A stretch of DNA of 64,000 nt from Proteinivorax tanatarense (lineage in GTDB: Bacteria; Bacillota; Proteinivoracia; Proteinivoracales; Proteinivoracaceae): positions 2,046,001 through 2,110,000 of the forward strand of contig NZ_CP158367.1 in NCBI RefSeq assembly GCF_040267685.1. The letters are read 5' to 3'. A model generated the notes under the pieces. It did no database searches and was not told the origin of the DNA. It saw only the letters and a list, made by a program, of their open reading frames with translations. A program made the position numbers and the translations under genes. Positions 1 through 8,687 of this stretch are shown in pieces; positions within the stretch are counted from its first letter, which is position 1; each line of letters opens with the position of its first letter.

Positions 1-1012
1 TAATGTCTGAAATGTTAAGAGTTTTAATTTGTGGCTCTTCAAATTGCAAACTATCTCCATATATTTCATCATAGTTCTCTATAGTTAAAAACTCTTTTAA
101 TACCTCATCTAAAGATGATTCTCTTATTTCTTTTCTTTCTAAATTGATAACTTGTGTTTTAAGTTCTCCATCTCTTTGCAAAAATTTTGCTACATTATTA
201 TCATTTAGCCAGATAGAATGTTTAGGTATCCAAATATCCTCAAGGGTGACATGTATAGCATAGCCATGCTCTGAGTATTTTAACTGAGCATTTTCAGATT
301 CCCCTAATTTCAGTTTATCTCCTGTGCTTAAAGATAATGTTACCTTATCCTTATCAGGGGCTATTAGTTTTAAATGATTATTGTAATTCTTTTCTAATTC
401 TAAGGTGATAGGAGTTTCCCCCACCCATCTTCCATTTAACATCACTGATGTATTTTCAGCATTAGAGTCTAACTTAACCATATTTGGATTTGCCGGCATT
501 AACTTCCCCTCTATGTTAACTTGATTGTTGCTAAAGAATATTGAGTACTCATCTGATGATTCAAAACTTTGTATTAGTTCTTCAGGCCCTCCGCATTGAA
601 AATCTCCTTGCCATATTAAATATCCTGGTTTTCTTATAGACATTGAGTTAATGTCTCCTTCATCTTTTTCCATGGTATATGTCATTGGTGTATTGCCAAT
701 TTTTTGGCCATCTAAAAATACCTCTGCACCTTCAATGTTGGAGATTACCTTTAAATCAAATTCATCAACCCCTGTTTGTGGTATTATTCCCACTTTTAAG
801 TTAGCAAAGAAAAACAATAATACCATTGAGGCAACAAACGCTAATGGTTTTATATGGGGCAATAGTCTATGTAGTAAACTGTAATTATTATTTTCTTCCT
901 CTAGTATATTACTTAACATCTTTTCTTTTGTACCTAAAGGGGCTTTTACATCAGGAAGTTCATTTATTTTGTTTATGTGTTTACTGTGAGAGTTTTGCTC
1001 TTTATTACTCAT
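1..1012 (-). CDS. PEGA-domain membrane protein, probable anti-sigma partner (3' part off the window)
   Basis: The reading frame is open from an ATG at 1012 down to base 1, so the C-terminus lies outside the window. Its ATG overlaps the end of the sigma gene (ATGAGTAA, where TAA is the sigma stop), so the two are translationally coupled. About 55 polar residues are followed by one membrane segment (about 57-72, rich in V, L, F) and an extracytoplasmic part. Two PEGA-like units lie at about 86-131 (EVFLDGQKIGNTP) and 177-220 (SVMLNGRWVGETP). PEGA is a small beta domain of surface proteins. A single-TM protein cotranscribed with an ECF sigma factor is often its anti-sigma factor. That role is inferred: no zinc-finger (ZAS) Cys/His motif is visible in the N-terminal part. 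Confidence 0.8.
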   Translation of the reverse strand, partial: MSNKEQNSHSKHINKINELPDVKAPLGTKEKMLSNILEEENNNYSLLHRLLPHIKPLAFVASMVLLFFFANLKVGIIPQTGVDEFDLKVISNIEGAEVFLDGQKIGNTPMTYTMEKDEGDINSMSIRKPGYLIWQGDFQCGGPEELIQSFESSDEYSIFFSNNQVNIEGKLMPANPNMVKLDSNAENTSVMLNGRWVGETPITLELEKNYNNHLKLIAPDKDKVTLSLSTGDKLKLGESENAQLKYSEHGYAIHVTLEDIWIPKHSIWLNDNNVAKFLQRDGELKTQVINLERKEIRESSLDEVLKEFLTIENYDEIYGDSLQFEEPQIKTLNISDI

Positions 1013-1562
1013 AATTTATCACTCCCTTATTTGTACAAAAATCTGCAGAGCTTTTATTCTCTAGATTCTTCATACCCCTGTGCAATAGCGTCTTTACAGC
1101 ACTTTCCTTTACGCCCATAATTTTAGAGGTTTCTTTTATACTAAAACCATGTAATCTTCTTAAAAGAATAACAGTTCTTTGTTCACACTTTAAGGTGCCC
1201 AAAATTTTTAAGGTGCTTTCCAACTCACTTTTATGTTCTAGAATATCTTCTGGAGTTATATTAGTCATTAATTTACCACTATAATCATCTAAGTTTAAAT
1301 GTTTTTTATTTTTTCTATAATGGTCATAAACAGACCTTCTAGCTATGTTAAAGACCCAGCTTTTAATACTACTTTTCCCTTTAAATGATTTCATTTTGCG
1401 ATATACTTTTACAAAAATTTCTTGAGTTACATCTTCACAACATGTTATTCCTACTGAATAAGCAACAAAATTATAAACATCTTGAAAATACATATTATAA
1501 ACCTCAATGAAGGCAGATTGCTCACCATCTATAAATCTTTTAACTAAAACTTGCTCCTCCAA
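1005..1562 (-). CDS. ECF-type RNA polymerase sigma factor
   Basis: A sigma-70 family protein of 185 residues, the usual ECF size. Region 2 spans about 10-75 (DVTQEIFVKVYRKM, the core-binding part, then SWVFNIARRSVYDHYRK). Region 4 is at about 120-170 (LRRLHGFSIKETSKIMGVKESAVKTLLHRG, a helix-turn-helix for -35 recognition). The start is a TTG at 1562 with a GGGAGGG site upstream. A matching ECF promoter lies 30-55 bases upstream on the same strand, so it probably transcribes its own gene. The same promoter type occurs before two other transcription units in this window. The next gene overlaps its stop codon and may encode its anti-sigma factor. Confidence 0.93.
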   Translation of the reverse strand: MEEQVLVKRFIDGEQSAFIEVYNMYFQDVYNFVAYSVGITCCEDVTQEIFVKVYRKMKSFKGKSSIKSWVFNIARRSVYDHYRKNKKHLNLDDYSGKLMTNITPEDILEHKSELESTLKILGTLKCEQRTVILLRRLHGFSIKETSKIMGVKESAVKTLLHRGMKNLENKSSADFCTNKGVINYE

Positions 1563-1589
1563 ATAACTTCCCTCCCGCCTTCATATATA

Positions 1590-1617
1590 TAGACGTAAAT
1601 AAAACAAAAAAGTTTCA
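1590..1617 (-). promoter_or_regulatory. ECF promoter of the sigma operon
   Basis: Read on the minus strand there is TGAAAC (1617-1612), a 16-bp AT-rich spacer and CGTCTA (1595-1590), followed by TATATATG. GAAAC with CGTC is the classic pattern for SigW-type ECF factors. The first codon of the sigma gene is about 20 bases from the likely start site. Close copies are at 21259-21287 and 59792-59819. Confidence 0.82.
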
Positions 1618-1666
1618 TTTTTTAAACTTTATTTTTAGATTAACACAACTTTTTCCTTTTTTCTAG

Positions 1667-1694
1667 TTGACTTAAAAGTTAAATTAAGTATATC
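1667..1694 (+). promoter_or_regulatory. Possible housekeeping promoter for the LmbE-like gene
   Basis: TTGACT at 1667-1672 and TATATC at 1689-1694 are separated by 16 bp. The next gene starts at 1748. This is a plausible sigma-A promoter, diverging from the ECF promoter. Confidence 0.45.
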
Positions 1695-1747
1695 AAATGA
1701 ACTTTTCACAAAACATAGTTATAAGAGTGAAAAAGGCAGGTGCTTAA

Positions 1748-2566
1748 ATGTTTAAAAAAAATAATAAATCAAAAATATCTCATTTAACAAAAAACAAAGG
1801 CCTATTAATCGGGTTAGGAGTAGGTGCAACACTTACTTTCGCAGGGTATTTGGCTTATAATAACTTTCGAAAGAGTGTAAAACCTATGGACCCAGATCTT
1901 GCTCATCAAGCCTCCAAAATTTTATTTGAAGATGTTAAAAATGCGCTAGTTATATCACCACATCCTGCTGATTTTATCTTTTTCGCAGGGGGAACTATTA
2001 AAAAATTAGTTAACCAAGGTATAAATGTAACCGTAGTAGACGTTTGTGAAGGAGAGAAAGGTGCTAACTTAGTTAATTACGGCTCACAAAGACAAGATAC
2101 ACAGTTGAGGTCTCAAAAACATCTGGGATTTGGTGATTTGCGCTTTTTACATTACCCTCAATACAATGTGGACCAGACCAAACTAATGGTGGATTTAAGA
2201 AACATATGGCATGAAATAGACCCTGATTTAATAATTACATTTGATCCACATTTTCCTCTAAGAGTAGCATCTCATCCAGATAATATGGCCGTTGGAAAAG
2301 CCACATTGCAGCTAGCTTCTGATATTGGCGATAACACTAAAGTTTATTTATACGGTAGTAGAAAAAATACCATTTTAGTAAATATCGAGGATACAATAGA
2401 GGAAAAAGTCAAGTCTTATCTATGCCAAAAAGTTGATGTCCCTGTATATAAACACGTATATACAAACAGCATTATGCGAATGGGACGTTACTGTGCCACT
2501 AATAGTAAAGTTAATTATGGAGAATCTTTCAGAGCTTTTCATAATATTCATTCATTCCCTTACTAG
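1748..2566 (+). CDS. PIG-L/LmbE-like deacetylase with altered active site
   Basis: A 272-residue protein with one N-terminal membrane anchor (about 18-40, LLIGLGVGATLTFAGYLAY) and a LmbE/PIG-L fold that begins at NALVISPHPADF. This family consists of zinc-dependent N-deacetylases of GlcNAc-type substrates. The usual motif is HPDDE, in which the first Asp is the general base. Here it reads HPADF, so the Asp is Ala and the Glu is Phe. The second metal motif, normally HPDH, reads SHPDN, so a usual zinc-ligand His is Asn. I infer reduced or lost deacetylase activity, or a different role at the outer membrane face. It ends in a terminator and is monocistronic. Confidence 0.78.
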   Translation: MFKKNNKSKISHLTKNKGLLIGLGVGATLTFAGYLAYNNFRKSVKPMDPDLAHQASKILFEDVKNALVISPHPADFIFFAGGTIKKLVNQGINVTVVDVCEGEKGANLVNYGSQRQDTQLRSQKHLGFGDLRFLHYPQYNVDQTKLMVDLRNIWHEIDPDLIITFDPHFPLRVASHPDNMAVGKATLQLASDIGDNTKVYLYGSRKNTILVNIEDTIEEKVKSYLCQKVDVPVYKHVYTNSIMRMGRYCATNSKVNYGESFRAFHNIHSFPY

Positions 2567-2597
2567 GAACTGTTTTTTATCAGTTCCTTTTTATTTT
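2565..2597 (+). terminator. Rho-independent terminator after the LmbE-like gene
   Basis: AGGAACTG and CAGTTCCT form a perfect 8-bp stem that starts at the stop codon. It is followed by TTTTATTTT. Confidence 0.85.
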
Positions 2598-2649
2598 GTT
2601 GACAAGTACCACAGTTACCTAATAAAATCTAAAGTAAGGGGGCTAGATT

Positions 2650-3519
2650 ATGACTGAACTTATAATTATAGTACTAGTTAATTTATTCTTCATTATCATC
2701 AATAGAAAAAAATTAAGGTTAATGTCATTTAATTGGATATCTCTTAATTTAAACCTATTGCTTTTCTTTGCCGTATATTATATCGGCACTCAGTTAAACT
2801 CCACTTTTCTAAAGTATTTAAGCGGAGGTTACTTTACTTTAATTGTATTTACTCAAATTCCAAAGTTTAGAGAACTAAGATTTAAGCTACCCATAGAAAT
2901 GCAGTTTAATATAATATTGTTGTATTTATGGTTAAGCTATAAAATATCTCCTTCTCTTAAAAAAATGGAAAAATCAATAGTATATCTAAATTTAAGCAAG
3001 CGCTATAAGTTGGCAATTAAATTATGTAATAGATACTTAAAACAGGAAAATAATGTTAAAGTGTTAGGCCATAAAACTTATAGTCTAATAAATATTGGAG
3101 AATATAATAAGGCTAACACAGTGCTAGATAGAATTTTAAAAATTAATCATTCCAATAATTACTACATTACTTTAAAAGCTGACGTTTTGTATAAATTAAA
3201 AGACTATAACAACGCTGCTAGTTATTATAGCAAGGCAGTCCAACAAAAACCAAATTCGCCAGAGCTTTGGTTTAGCTTAGCTAGAACTTATCAAAAATTA
3301 AATCTCTTTGATAAATGTGAACAAACATTCAAAGAAGTTTTAATGAGGAATAAGCGCTATATGCCTGCTTACACCGCTCTAGCGAAGCTATACATGAGCG
3401 AGGATCTTTATGATAAAGCTAAAGAAACACTAGAACAAGCATTAGATAAAATTAAGCACCCTCATTACAGAATTCAAATAAATAAAATGTTAAAGGAAAT
3501 AAAAAACAAAAATAAATAG
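2650..3519 (+). CDS. TPR-repeat membrane protein
   Basis: A 289-residue protein. The first 100 residues hold about four hydrophobic segments (TELIIIVLVNLFFIII, LNLLLFFAVYYIG, YFTLIVF, NIILLYLWLSY). From about 110 to the end there are four to five tetratricopeptide units with the usual spacing of small and aromatic residues (for example ADVLYKLKDYNNAASYYSKA and LARTYQKLNLFDKCEQTFKEV). TPR arrays bind protein partners, so this is probably a membrane-tethered scaffold. The partner is unknown. The start is the ATG at 2650, after a GGGGG-type site. Confidence 0.8.
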   Translation: MTELIIIVLVNLFFIIINRKKLRLMSFNWISLNLNLLLFFAVYYIGTQLNSTFLKYLSGGYFTLIVFTQIPKFRELRFKLPIEMQFNIILLYLWLSYKISPSLKKMEKSIVYLNLSKRYKLAIKLCNRYLKQENNVKVLGHKTYSLINIGEYNKANTVLDRILKINHSNNYYITLKADVLYKLKDYNNAASYYSKAVQQKPNSPELWFSLARTYQKLNLFDKCEQTFKEVLMRNKRYMPAYTALAKLYMSEDLYDKAKETLEQALDKIKHPHYRIQINKMLKEIKNKNK

Positions 3520-3547
3520 CTTCTGTTATGTTATAATTAAATAAATC

Positions 3548-3578
3548 AAACTAGCCTTTTTTTAGGTTAGTTTTTTTT
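3548..3578 (+). terminator. Terminator between the TPR and GGDEF genes
   Basis: AAACTAGCCT and AGGTTAGTTT form a stem with one G-T type pair, followed by eight T. It ends just before the AAGGAGG of the next gene, so it could also act as an attenuator there. Confidence 0.7.
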
Positions 3579-3590
3579 AAGGAGGATTTT

Positions 3591-4412
3591 ATGTTAAAAG
3601 TTAGACTTATTCTTTTGTTATTTAGCTTATATCCTTTTATACTTCTAGCTAACTTTTATTTTTTTGAGAAATATAAAAAAAACATATATTTGCTTACTAC
3701 CGTTGCTTTAATTTGTGTTTTTATAGCCATTTTAAGAAAAATATATTTATTTATAAAACATATTTATAATGATTCCGAAAAAATAGTTAACGGTAATTTA
3801 ACTACTTGCGTAAAAATGAGTGAGGAAGGATATTTCAACACCGTAGCAAAAGCATATAATAACATGTTAGATAAGATACATACTCAACGATTAGATATGG
3901 AAAAGCTTTCCTACCAGGATCATCTTACTGGTTTAGGAAATAGAAGGATGCTTGATAAAGCATTAGAGTTCCAGATAATCCAAAGTGACAAAGCAAAACT
4001 GCCGCTAAGTTTATTAGCTTTAGATATTGATGATTTTAAGAAAATAAATGACACATACGGACATTTATTTGGAGACACGGTTTTAGCTGAGATAGCCAGT
4101 ATTTTTAATGTTTCTTTAAGAAAAAGTGATGTAGCGGCAAGGTTTGGGGGAGAAGAGTTTGTAATATTGCTACCCAATACTAGCTTAAACGACGCTAAAA
4201 GGGTTGCTGAAAAAATAAGAAAGGAAGTTAACCTTCTACACTTTCAAAGTGATAAAAAGTTAGTTAGTATTTCTATAACCATCGGCGTATCTTCAATAAA
4301 CCAAATAGACAATAGCTTACCAATTAAAAGCAGGGCCAAAATACTGTTGGAAAAAGCTGATAAAGCTCTTTATTTTGGTAAAGGATCTGGTAAAAACAAT
4401 GTCTCTGTATAA
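3591..4412 (+). CDS. Membrane-bound diguanylate cyclase (GGDEF)
   Basis: A 273-residue protein that makes cyclic di-GMP from two GTP. Two membrane segments (about 4-26 and 32-58) are followed by a short HAMP-like linker and a GGDEF domain from about 105. Motifs seen are DHLTGLGNRR at the domain start, DIDDFKKINDTYGH for Mg/GTP binding, and GGEEF as the catalytic loop. RKSD sits five residues before GGEEF and matches the RxxD product-inhibition site, so an active, feedback-inhibited enzyme is expected. The sensed signal is unknown because there is no large extracellular loop. AAGGAGG precedes the ATG. Confidence 0.93.
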   Translation: MLKVRLILLLFSLYPFILLANFYFFEKYKKNIYLLTTVALICVFIAILRKIYLFIKHIYNDSEKIVNGNLTTCVKMSEEGYFNTVAKAYNNMLDKIHTQRLDMEKLSYQDHLTGLGNRRMLDKALEFQIIQSDKAKLPLSLLALDIDDFKKINDTYGHLFGDTVLAEIASIFNVSLRKSDVAARFGGEEFVILLPNTSLNDAKRVAEKIRKEVNLLHFQSDKKLVSISITIGVSSINQIDNSLPIKSRAKILLEKADKALYFGKGSGKNNVSV

Positions 4413-4414
4413 GT

Positions 4415-4450
4415 AAAACACCCAGTTTTGAAAAACTAGGTGTTTTGTTT
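4415..4450. terminator. Bidirectional terminator
   Basis: The AAAACACC...GGTGTTTT hairpin with an inner AGTTTT/AAAACT stem lies between the convergent GGDEF gene and the aminotransferase gene. T-runs are present on both strands. Confidence 0.85.
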
Positions 4451-4451
4451 A

Positions 4452-5642
4452 TTATCGGCCTAAAACCTTTTTGACTTTTTCAATAGCCCAATCCAGTTCT
4501 TCCCTGCTAATAATTAAAGGGGGAGCAAATCTAATTACATTTTCATGTGTTTCTTTGCAGAGAATGCCTTCCTCTTTTAATCTTTCACAATAAGGTCTAG
4601 CAGGACCATCAAGCTCTAGACCAATAAACAGACCTTTTCCTCTAACTTCAACAATATTATCATTTTTAATATTTTTAAGTTCTGATTTTAAATACTCACC
4701 AAGTTCAAGAGAGCGTTGTACTAAGTCTTCTTCTATTAAGACATCAACTGCTGCCATTGCACAAGCACATCCTAGAGGGTTACCACCAAAAGTGGATCCA
4801 TGAGAGCCTGGGTTAAATAAATTTAGGAGTTCATCGCTACCTGTAATAGCTGAAACCGGTATCACTCCACCTCCCAAAGCTTTACCCATAATATATATAT
4901 CTGGATCTACTTCTTCCCAATGACATGCAAAAAGTTTGCCTGTTCTTCCAAAACCACTTTGAATTTCGTCTGCCATAAATAGAACATCACTATTTTTACA
5001 TGTATCATAAGCTTGTTTTAAGTATCCTTCCGGCGGGATAATAACTCCGGCCTCTCCCTGCACTGGTTCCATCAAAACTGCCGCTGTGTTAGGAGTTATT
5101 GCATTTTTCAGAGCATCTATATCGCCGTAAGGGACTATTTTAAATCCTGGTGTAAGTGGTCCAAATCCTTTATGGTAGCTTTCAGTAGAGCTAAAAGAAA
5201 CAACAGTTACGGTTCTGCCATGAAAGTTTCCGCTCATAACTATAATCTCAGCTTTATTTTCAGGAACACCTTTAACCTGGTAAGCCCATCTTCTTGCGCA
5301 CTTTATTGCTGTTTCTACAGCCTCTGCTCCTGTATTCATAACTAAAGCTTTATCTTTTTTTGTTAGCTCGCATAACTGCTTTGAAAGCAAGCCCAACTTT
5401 TCATTTTGAAAAGCCCGTGATGTAAGTGTAACCTTATCTAACTGTTCTTTGACTGCTTTAATAATTTTAGGATGCCTGTGCCCTTGGTTTAAAGCTGAGT
5501 AAGAACTTAACATATCCATATACTTGTTTCCTTCAGGATCTTTTACCCACACTCCCTCAGCTTCTGATATAACGATTGGTAAAGGAAGGTAGTTAGGGGC
5601 AGTATATTGATCTGTAATCTTTAAAAGTTGCTCAGTGTTCAT
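4452..5642 (-). CDS. rocD: Ornithine aminotransferase (class III, PLP)
   Basis: Transfers the delta-amino group of ornithine to 2-oxoglutarate, giving glutamate semialdehyde in arginine/ornithine and proline metabolism. Class III features are [44 protein letters not shown] and the PLP lysine in [20 protein letters not shown] is the usual late motif. I chose the ATG at 5642 (MNTEQLL, 396 residues, the usual length) rather than the upstream ATG at 5720, because AGGGAG lies 11 bases before it and homologues start there. Related class III enzymes (acetylornithine transaminase) are less likely because no arg genes are adjacent. Confidence 0.85.
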   Translation of the reverse strand: MNTEQLLKITDQYTAPNYLPLPIVISEAEGVWVKDPEGNKYMDMLSSYSALNQGHRHPKIIKAVKEQLDKVTLTSRAFQNEKLGLLSKQLCELTKKDKALVMNTGAEAVETAIKCARRWAYQVKGVPENKAEIIVMSGNFHGRTVTVVSFSSTESYHKGFGPLTPGFKIVPYGDIDALKNAITPNTAAVLMEPVQGEAGVIIPPEGYLKQAYDTCKNSDVLFMADEIQSGFGRTGKLFACHWEEVDPDIYIMGKALGGGVIPVSAITGSDELLNLFNPGSHGSTFGGNPLGCACAMAAVDVLIEEDLVQRSLELGEYLKSELKNIKNDNIVEVRGKGLFIGLELDGPARPYCERLKEEGILCKETHENVIRFAPPLIISREELDWAIEKVKKVLGR

Positions 5643-5863
5643 TGAACAATCAACTCCCTCAATGTAATTTTGGCAAACAAATGCCTTTATATAATAGTTA
5701 CTTCTACAACAGGCTTTCATTTCCTGCTGAAAAATTCTAAATTTATAAAATTTTTATCCTTACTAGTAAATTGCTGCTAGCTTTTAAAAAATACCAGTTT
5801 ATTTAAAGGTATGTTTCTTTATACTAATTAATGAAACAGTATTTTTTAAAGGAGGTCATTTAA

Positions 5864-6121
5864 ATGGCACAAAGAGGTGGACAGCAACAGGAAATATATT
5901 GCGCAGTAAGTAACTGCCATTACTATCAGTCTGGGCATAAGTGCAGAGCTGAAAAGATAATGGTCTGTTCTGATCCCATTGCACACAAGATGCCTGACAC
6001 TATGGATGCCACTAACTCACAACAATTTCCAGAAAGCCCATGTAACAGTTGTATGGAAACGGCATGTAAAACTTTTGTGGCTAAAGAAGATCCTACCCGT
6101 GATGGAGTTAATAAACTGTAA
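5864..6121 (+). CDS. DUF1540 cysteine-rich small protein
   Basis: An 85-residue protein with the DUF1540 pattern: IYCAVSNCHYY, then CRAEKIMVC, then a second cluster CNSCMETACKTF. Seven cysteines suggest metal binding or disulphide bonding. The family is common in spore-forming Firmicutes, and its function is not established. AAAGGAGG precedes the ATG and a strong terminator follows, so it is monocistronic. Confidence 0.85.
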   Translation: MAQRGGQQQEIYCAVSNCHYYQSGHKCRAEKIMVCSDPIAHKMPDTMDATNSQQFPESPCNSCMETACKTFVAKEDPTRDGVNKL

Positions 6122-6128
6122 TAAATAT

Positions 6129-6155
6129 AAAAAGGGCTTTGCAGCCCTTTTTATT
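6129..6155 (+). terminator. Terminator after the DUF1540 gene
   Basis: AAAAAGGGCT and AGCCCTTTTT form a perfect hairpin with a TTGC loop. Confidence 0.9.
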
Positions 6156-6245
6156 ATACTAAAGCAGTTTATTTTAAAGTTCTGACTTGCTTTCTAGCTA
6201 ACTTAGGTCTACAATTTATATTAAATATCTAAGTTTAACTAGGAG

Positions 6246-6875
6246 GTGTTGAATATTACAAAAAACATATCAAAAATAATTTCACCTTTTAAAAATAATC
6301 GTCCTAAGCCTCTTGATGCTAGTAAAGAATTTTCTTTAGTTGTTCCTCTTTTTGTCTGGAATGAAAAAATTCACTTTCTTTTTCAAATACGGTCAAAAAA
6401 TTTAAGCCGCCAACCTGGTCAGATTTGCTTTCCTGGCGGTGCACTAGAAAAAGGAGAGTCATTAAAAGAAGGGGCAATCCGGGAGACTTGTGAAGAGCTC
6501 GGTCTTAAGGAAAGTAACATTAATATCATTAGCCAATTAGATTTTTTAGTTAGCCCTTATAATATTGTTTTATATCCCTTTTTAGGTATAATTTATCAAA
6601 ACCCAAACTCTCTAAATGTTAATAAAGATGAAGTCAGCGATACGTTTACAATTTCCCTAAAAGAAGCTTTGTCACTAAAACCTAAGTTATCTATTATGGA
6701 TGTTGAGCCTATTCCTAAGGACGATTTTCCCTACGAGCTAACGGGACAAGGTAATAATTACAATTGGAGTTGTGGAAAATACCCTATTTATTTTTATCAA
6801 TATAAAAATAAAATTATATGGGGTTTTACTGCTCGAATATTTAAGGATGTAATCGAAAAGTTATCCGATAGCTAA
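6246..6875 (+). CDS. Nudix hydrolase, CoA pyrophosphatase type
   Basis: A 209-residue Nudix enzyme. The Nudix box fits GX5EX7REUXEEXGU (GALEKGES...RETCEELGL). Before it is the CoA-diphosphatase (UPF0035) motif, here IRSKNLSRQPGQICFPGG, so the likely reaction is cleavage of CoA to phosphopantetheine and 3',5'-ADP. The start is uncertain. A perfect AGGAGGTG at 6241-6248 overlaps the GTG at 6246 and leaves only two bases before the TTG at 6249. At normal spacing it would serve the ATT at 6255. The last codons are part of a terminator stem. Confidence 0.85.
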   Translation: MLNITKNISKIISPFKNNRPKPLDASKEFSLVVPLFVWNEKIHFLFQIRSKNLSRQPGQICFPGGALEKGESLKEGAIRETCEELGLKESNINIISQLDFLVSPYNIVLYPFLGIIYQNPNSLNVNKDEVSDTFTISLKEALSLKPKLSIMDVEPIPKDDFPYELTGQGNNYNWSCGKYPIYFYQYKNKIIWGFTARIFKDVIEKLSDS

Positions 6876-6899
6876 GCCAATTGGGCTTAGCTATTTTTA
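6868..6899. terminator. Bidirectional terminator
   Basis: ATAGCTAAGCC and GGGCTTAGCTAT flank AATT. The stem includes the stop codon of the Nudix gene and ends at the stop of the convergent lipid kinase gene. A T-run follows on the plus strand. Confidence 0.85.
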
Positions 6900-7777
6900 T
6901 TAATTACTAAAGGAATTTTTTTGTAAAAGGAAATATGAATTGGTAAAGATGGCCCTACTTCGCCGTCAACATCTGTATCCACGGCTTTATCCCCTTCAAT
7001 AGTTATATTCTTTGCTTGAAAATATTCAAGTCTATCATCATTATCATGTTCTCCTCTTAACACTTTAACAAATAAAGATAGTTTCTCTCCCAAATTACAG
7101 TCTTTAATTAATAACACATCGAATAACCCGTCGCTTAAGGAAGCTTTGGAAGCTAATCCTTTAAAACCACCTGCACTACCGCTGTTTAAAACTAAAATTA
7201 AAAAAGCTTTTTCTCGTATTTCATTACCATCTACTGTAATTACAGTTTCGAAAGGTTTAAAAGCTGGAACCTGACCAATCCCTTTGAGATAGTAAGCTAA
7301 GGCTCCTAAATTGTTTTTATAAAGAGTCGCTGTTTTATGAGCGATAGAGGGCAAACTTCCAACGCTAACCACATTTATAAAATATTGATCATTTATTTTA
7401 CCAACATCTAAATTTATATATTCACCCTGAGCAATAATTTTTACATTCGTTTCTAAACAATCAGTCATCCCTATATGTTTAGCAAAGTCATTAGAGGTTC
7501 CTGTAGGTAGAATAGCAAGTGGAGTTTCAACATTATTTTTTTGCATAGCATATATTATTCTACTGACAGTGCCATCTCCACCAGAGACAACAACTATATC
7601 AAACTTTATGTTGTTAAGTAAAAAATCTAATTGCCCACAGTCTTTTATTTTCTTTGTTCTATACAGTGTAACAACAAAGTTTTGTTTTTGAAAAAGCTCG
7701 ACTATATCATCAATTTTCCCCTTAAAAGAAGCTGTACCTGAAACCGGATTATATATTAGCAAAATCCTTTTATGCAT
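6887..7777 (-). CDS. Diacylglycerol/lipid kinase family protein
   Basis: A 296-residue DagK/YegS-type lipid kinase. It begins with KRILLIYNPVSGT (phosphate-binding start of the domain), then has GGDGTVSRII at about 65-75 (catalytic, nucleotide-binding GGDGT) and LPTGTSNDFA at about 90. The family phosphorylates diacylglycerol or related lipids at the membrane, recycling DAG from lipoteichoic acid synthesis. The exact substrate is not readable. It is the last gene of the five-gene minus-strand operon, 17 bases after the CPBP gene, with GGAGGAGGGG before ATG. Confidence 0.88.
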   Translation of the reverse strand: MHKRILLIYNPVSGTASFKGKIDDIVELFQKQNFVVTLYRTKKIKDCGQLDFLLNNIKFDIVVVSGGDGTVSRIIYAMQKNNVETPLAILPTGTSNDFAKHIGMTDCLETNVKIIAQGEYINLDVGKINDQYFINVVSVGSLPSIAHKTATLYKNNLGALAYYLKGIGQVPAFKPFETVITVDGNEIREKAFLILVLNSGSAGGFKGLASKASLSDGLFDVLLIKDCNLGEKLSLFVKVLRGEHDNDDRLEYFQAKNITIEGDKAVDTDVDGEVGPSLPIHISFYKKIPLVINKNS

Positions 7778-7794
7778 CTTCCCCTCCTCCTGCT

Positions 7795-8676
7795 CTAAGC
7801 CAACAATATAAACAAAATAACAAAAATTATAACGGGCAATATCATCATAAACCTTGAACTTTCTTTGTAGTTGCTAAAGTTATATTCGTTATTAGGGGTA
7901 TTTTTAGCTAACAACCGTAAAATTAAAAATGATATAGCACCACAAATTATTGCTACTATAGCTAATATGTACAAGGCTATAAGCATTAACTCTTGGTTTA
8001 CAACTTGGTCATATTCTGCCGCTTCACTAGGTATTACATGCATCAAGGTTAGAGCTATGGTATTGTTTAAAGCGTGGGCATACATCCCAGCCACTAGAGA
8101 GTTAGTTGCTATAACAATATATCCAATAACTCCACCTAAAACCATAGGTCCTAGTAAATTAAGCAAATTAAAGTGAAACATTCCAAAAAGAATCGCAGAT
8201 ATAGTAATTGCTGCAGTTCTTCCAATCTTTTCGTAACTCCTCATTATAAATCCTCTAAACAAAACTTCTTCACATATCCCTGGAAGCACTGCTATAAATA
8301 GTAAAGAAATCAAAAAAGGTGTTTCCATTAGTACTGGAGGTAAGGGAGATTCCGGTAAGGGAACATCTAATCCTACCAAGATATATTGTACTACTGCGTT
8401 AAAAAAAACTCCTACGGGGTAAACAGCTATAATACCGACAGTAATTATAACTAACTGCTTAAAATTAAAAACCTTTAACCTTAAAGTTTCTTTTAACTTA
8501 TACTTTGACAAAGTTAGAAATAATACAGGAGGCATTAAAATTCCAATGGTTTGAGTAAGGAATATAATTAAAAAAAAAATCCCTGTTTCTCCAGCTAGAA
8601 TACCTACTGCCATAAAAACAACTGCTGCTAACAAAAGCATCCAACTACCATGAACGGGTAGCAATACTTTAGACAA
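7795..8676 (-). CDS. CPBP intramembrane metalloprotease (CAAX-protease family)
   Basis: A 293-residue protein with about eight membrane segments. The family motifs EEVLFRGF (EExxxR) at about 137 and FGMFHFN (F-x-x-x-H) at about 165 are present and carry the catalytic Glu and the metal-binding His. The third His lies in YAHALNNT. Family members process membrane peptides or bacteriocins, or act as immunity factors. The target here is unknown. The start is a TTG at 8676 after AGGAGG. It lies between the glycerate kinase and lipid kinase genes, 11-18 bases from each, so it is cotranscribed with them. Confidence 0.88.
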   Translation of the reverse strand: MSKVLLPVHGSWMLLLAAVVFMAVGILAGETGIFFLIIFLTQTIGILMPPVLFLTLSKYKLKETLRLKVFNFKQLVIITVGIIAVYPVGVFFNAVVQYILVGLDVPLPESPLPPVLMETPFLISLLFIAVLPGICEEVLFRGFIMRSYEKIGRTAAITISAILFGMFHFNLLNLLGPMVLGGVIGYIVIATNSLVAGMYAHALNNTIALTLMHVIPSEAAEYDQVVNQELMLIALYILAIVAIICGAISFLILRLLAKNTPNNEYNFSNYKESSRFMMILPVIIFVILFILLA

Positions 8677-8687
8677 TATACTTCCTC

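Noticed and set aside
2433-2657. 74-codon plus-strand ORF
   Set aside because: It overlaps the end of the LmbE-like gene and its terminator in another frame and has no ribosome binding site of its own.
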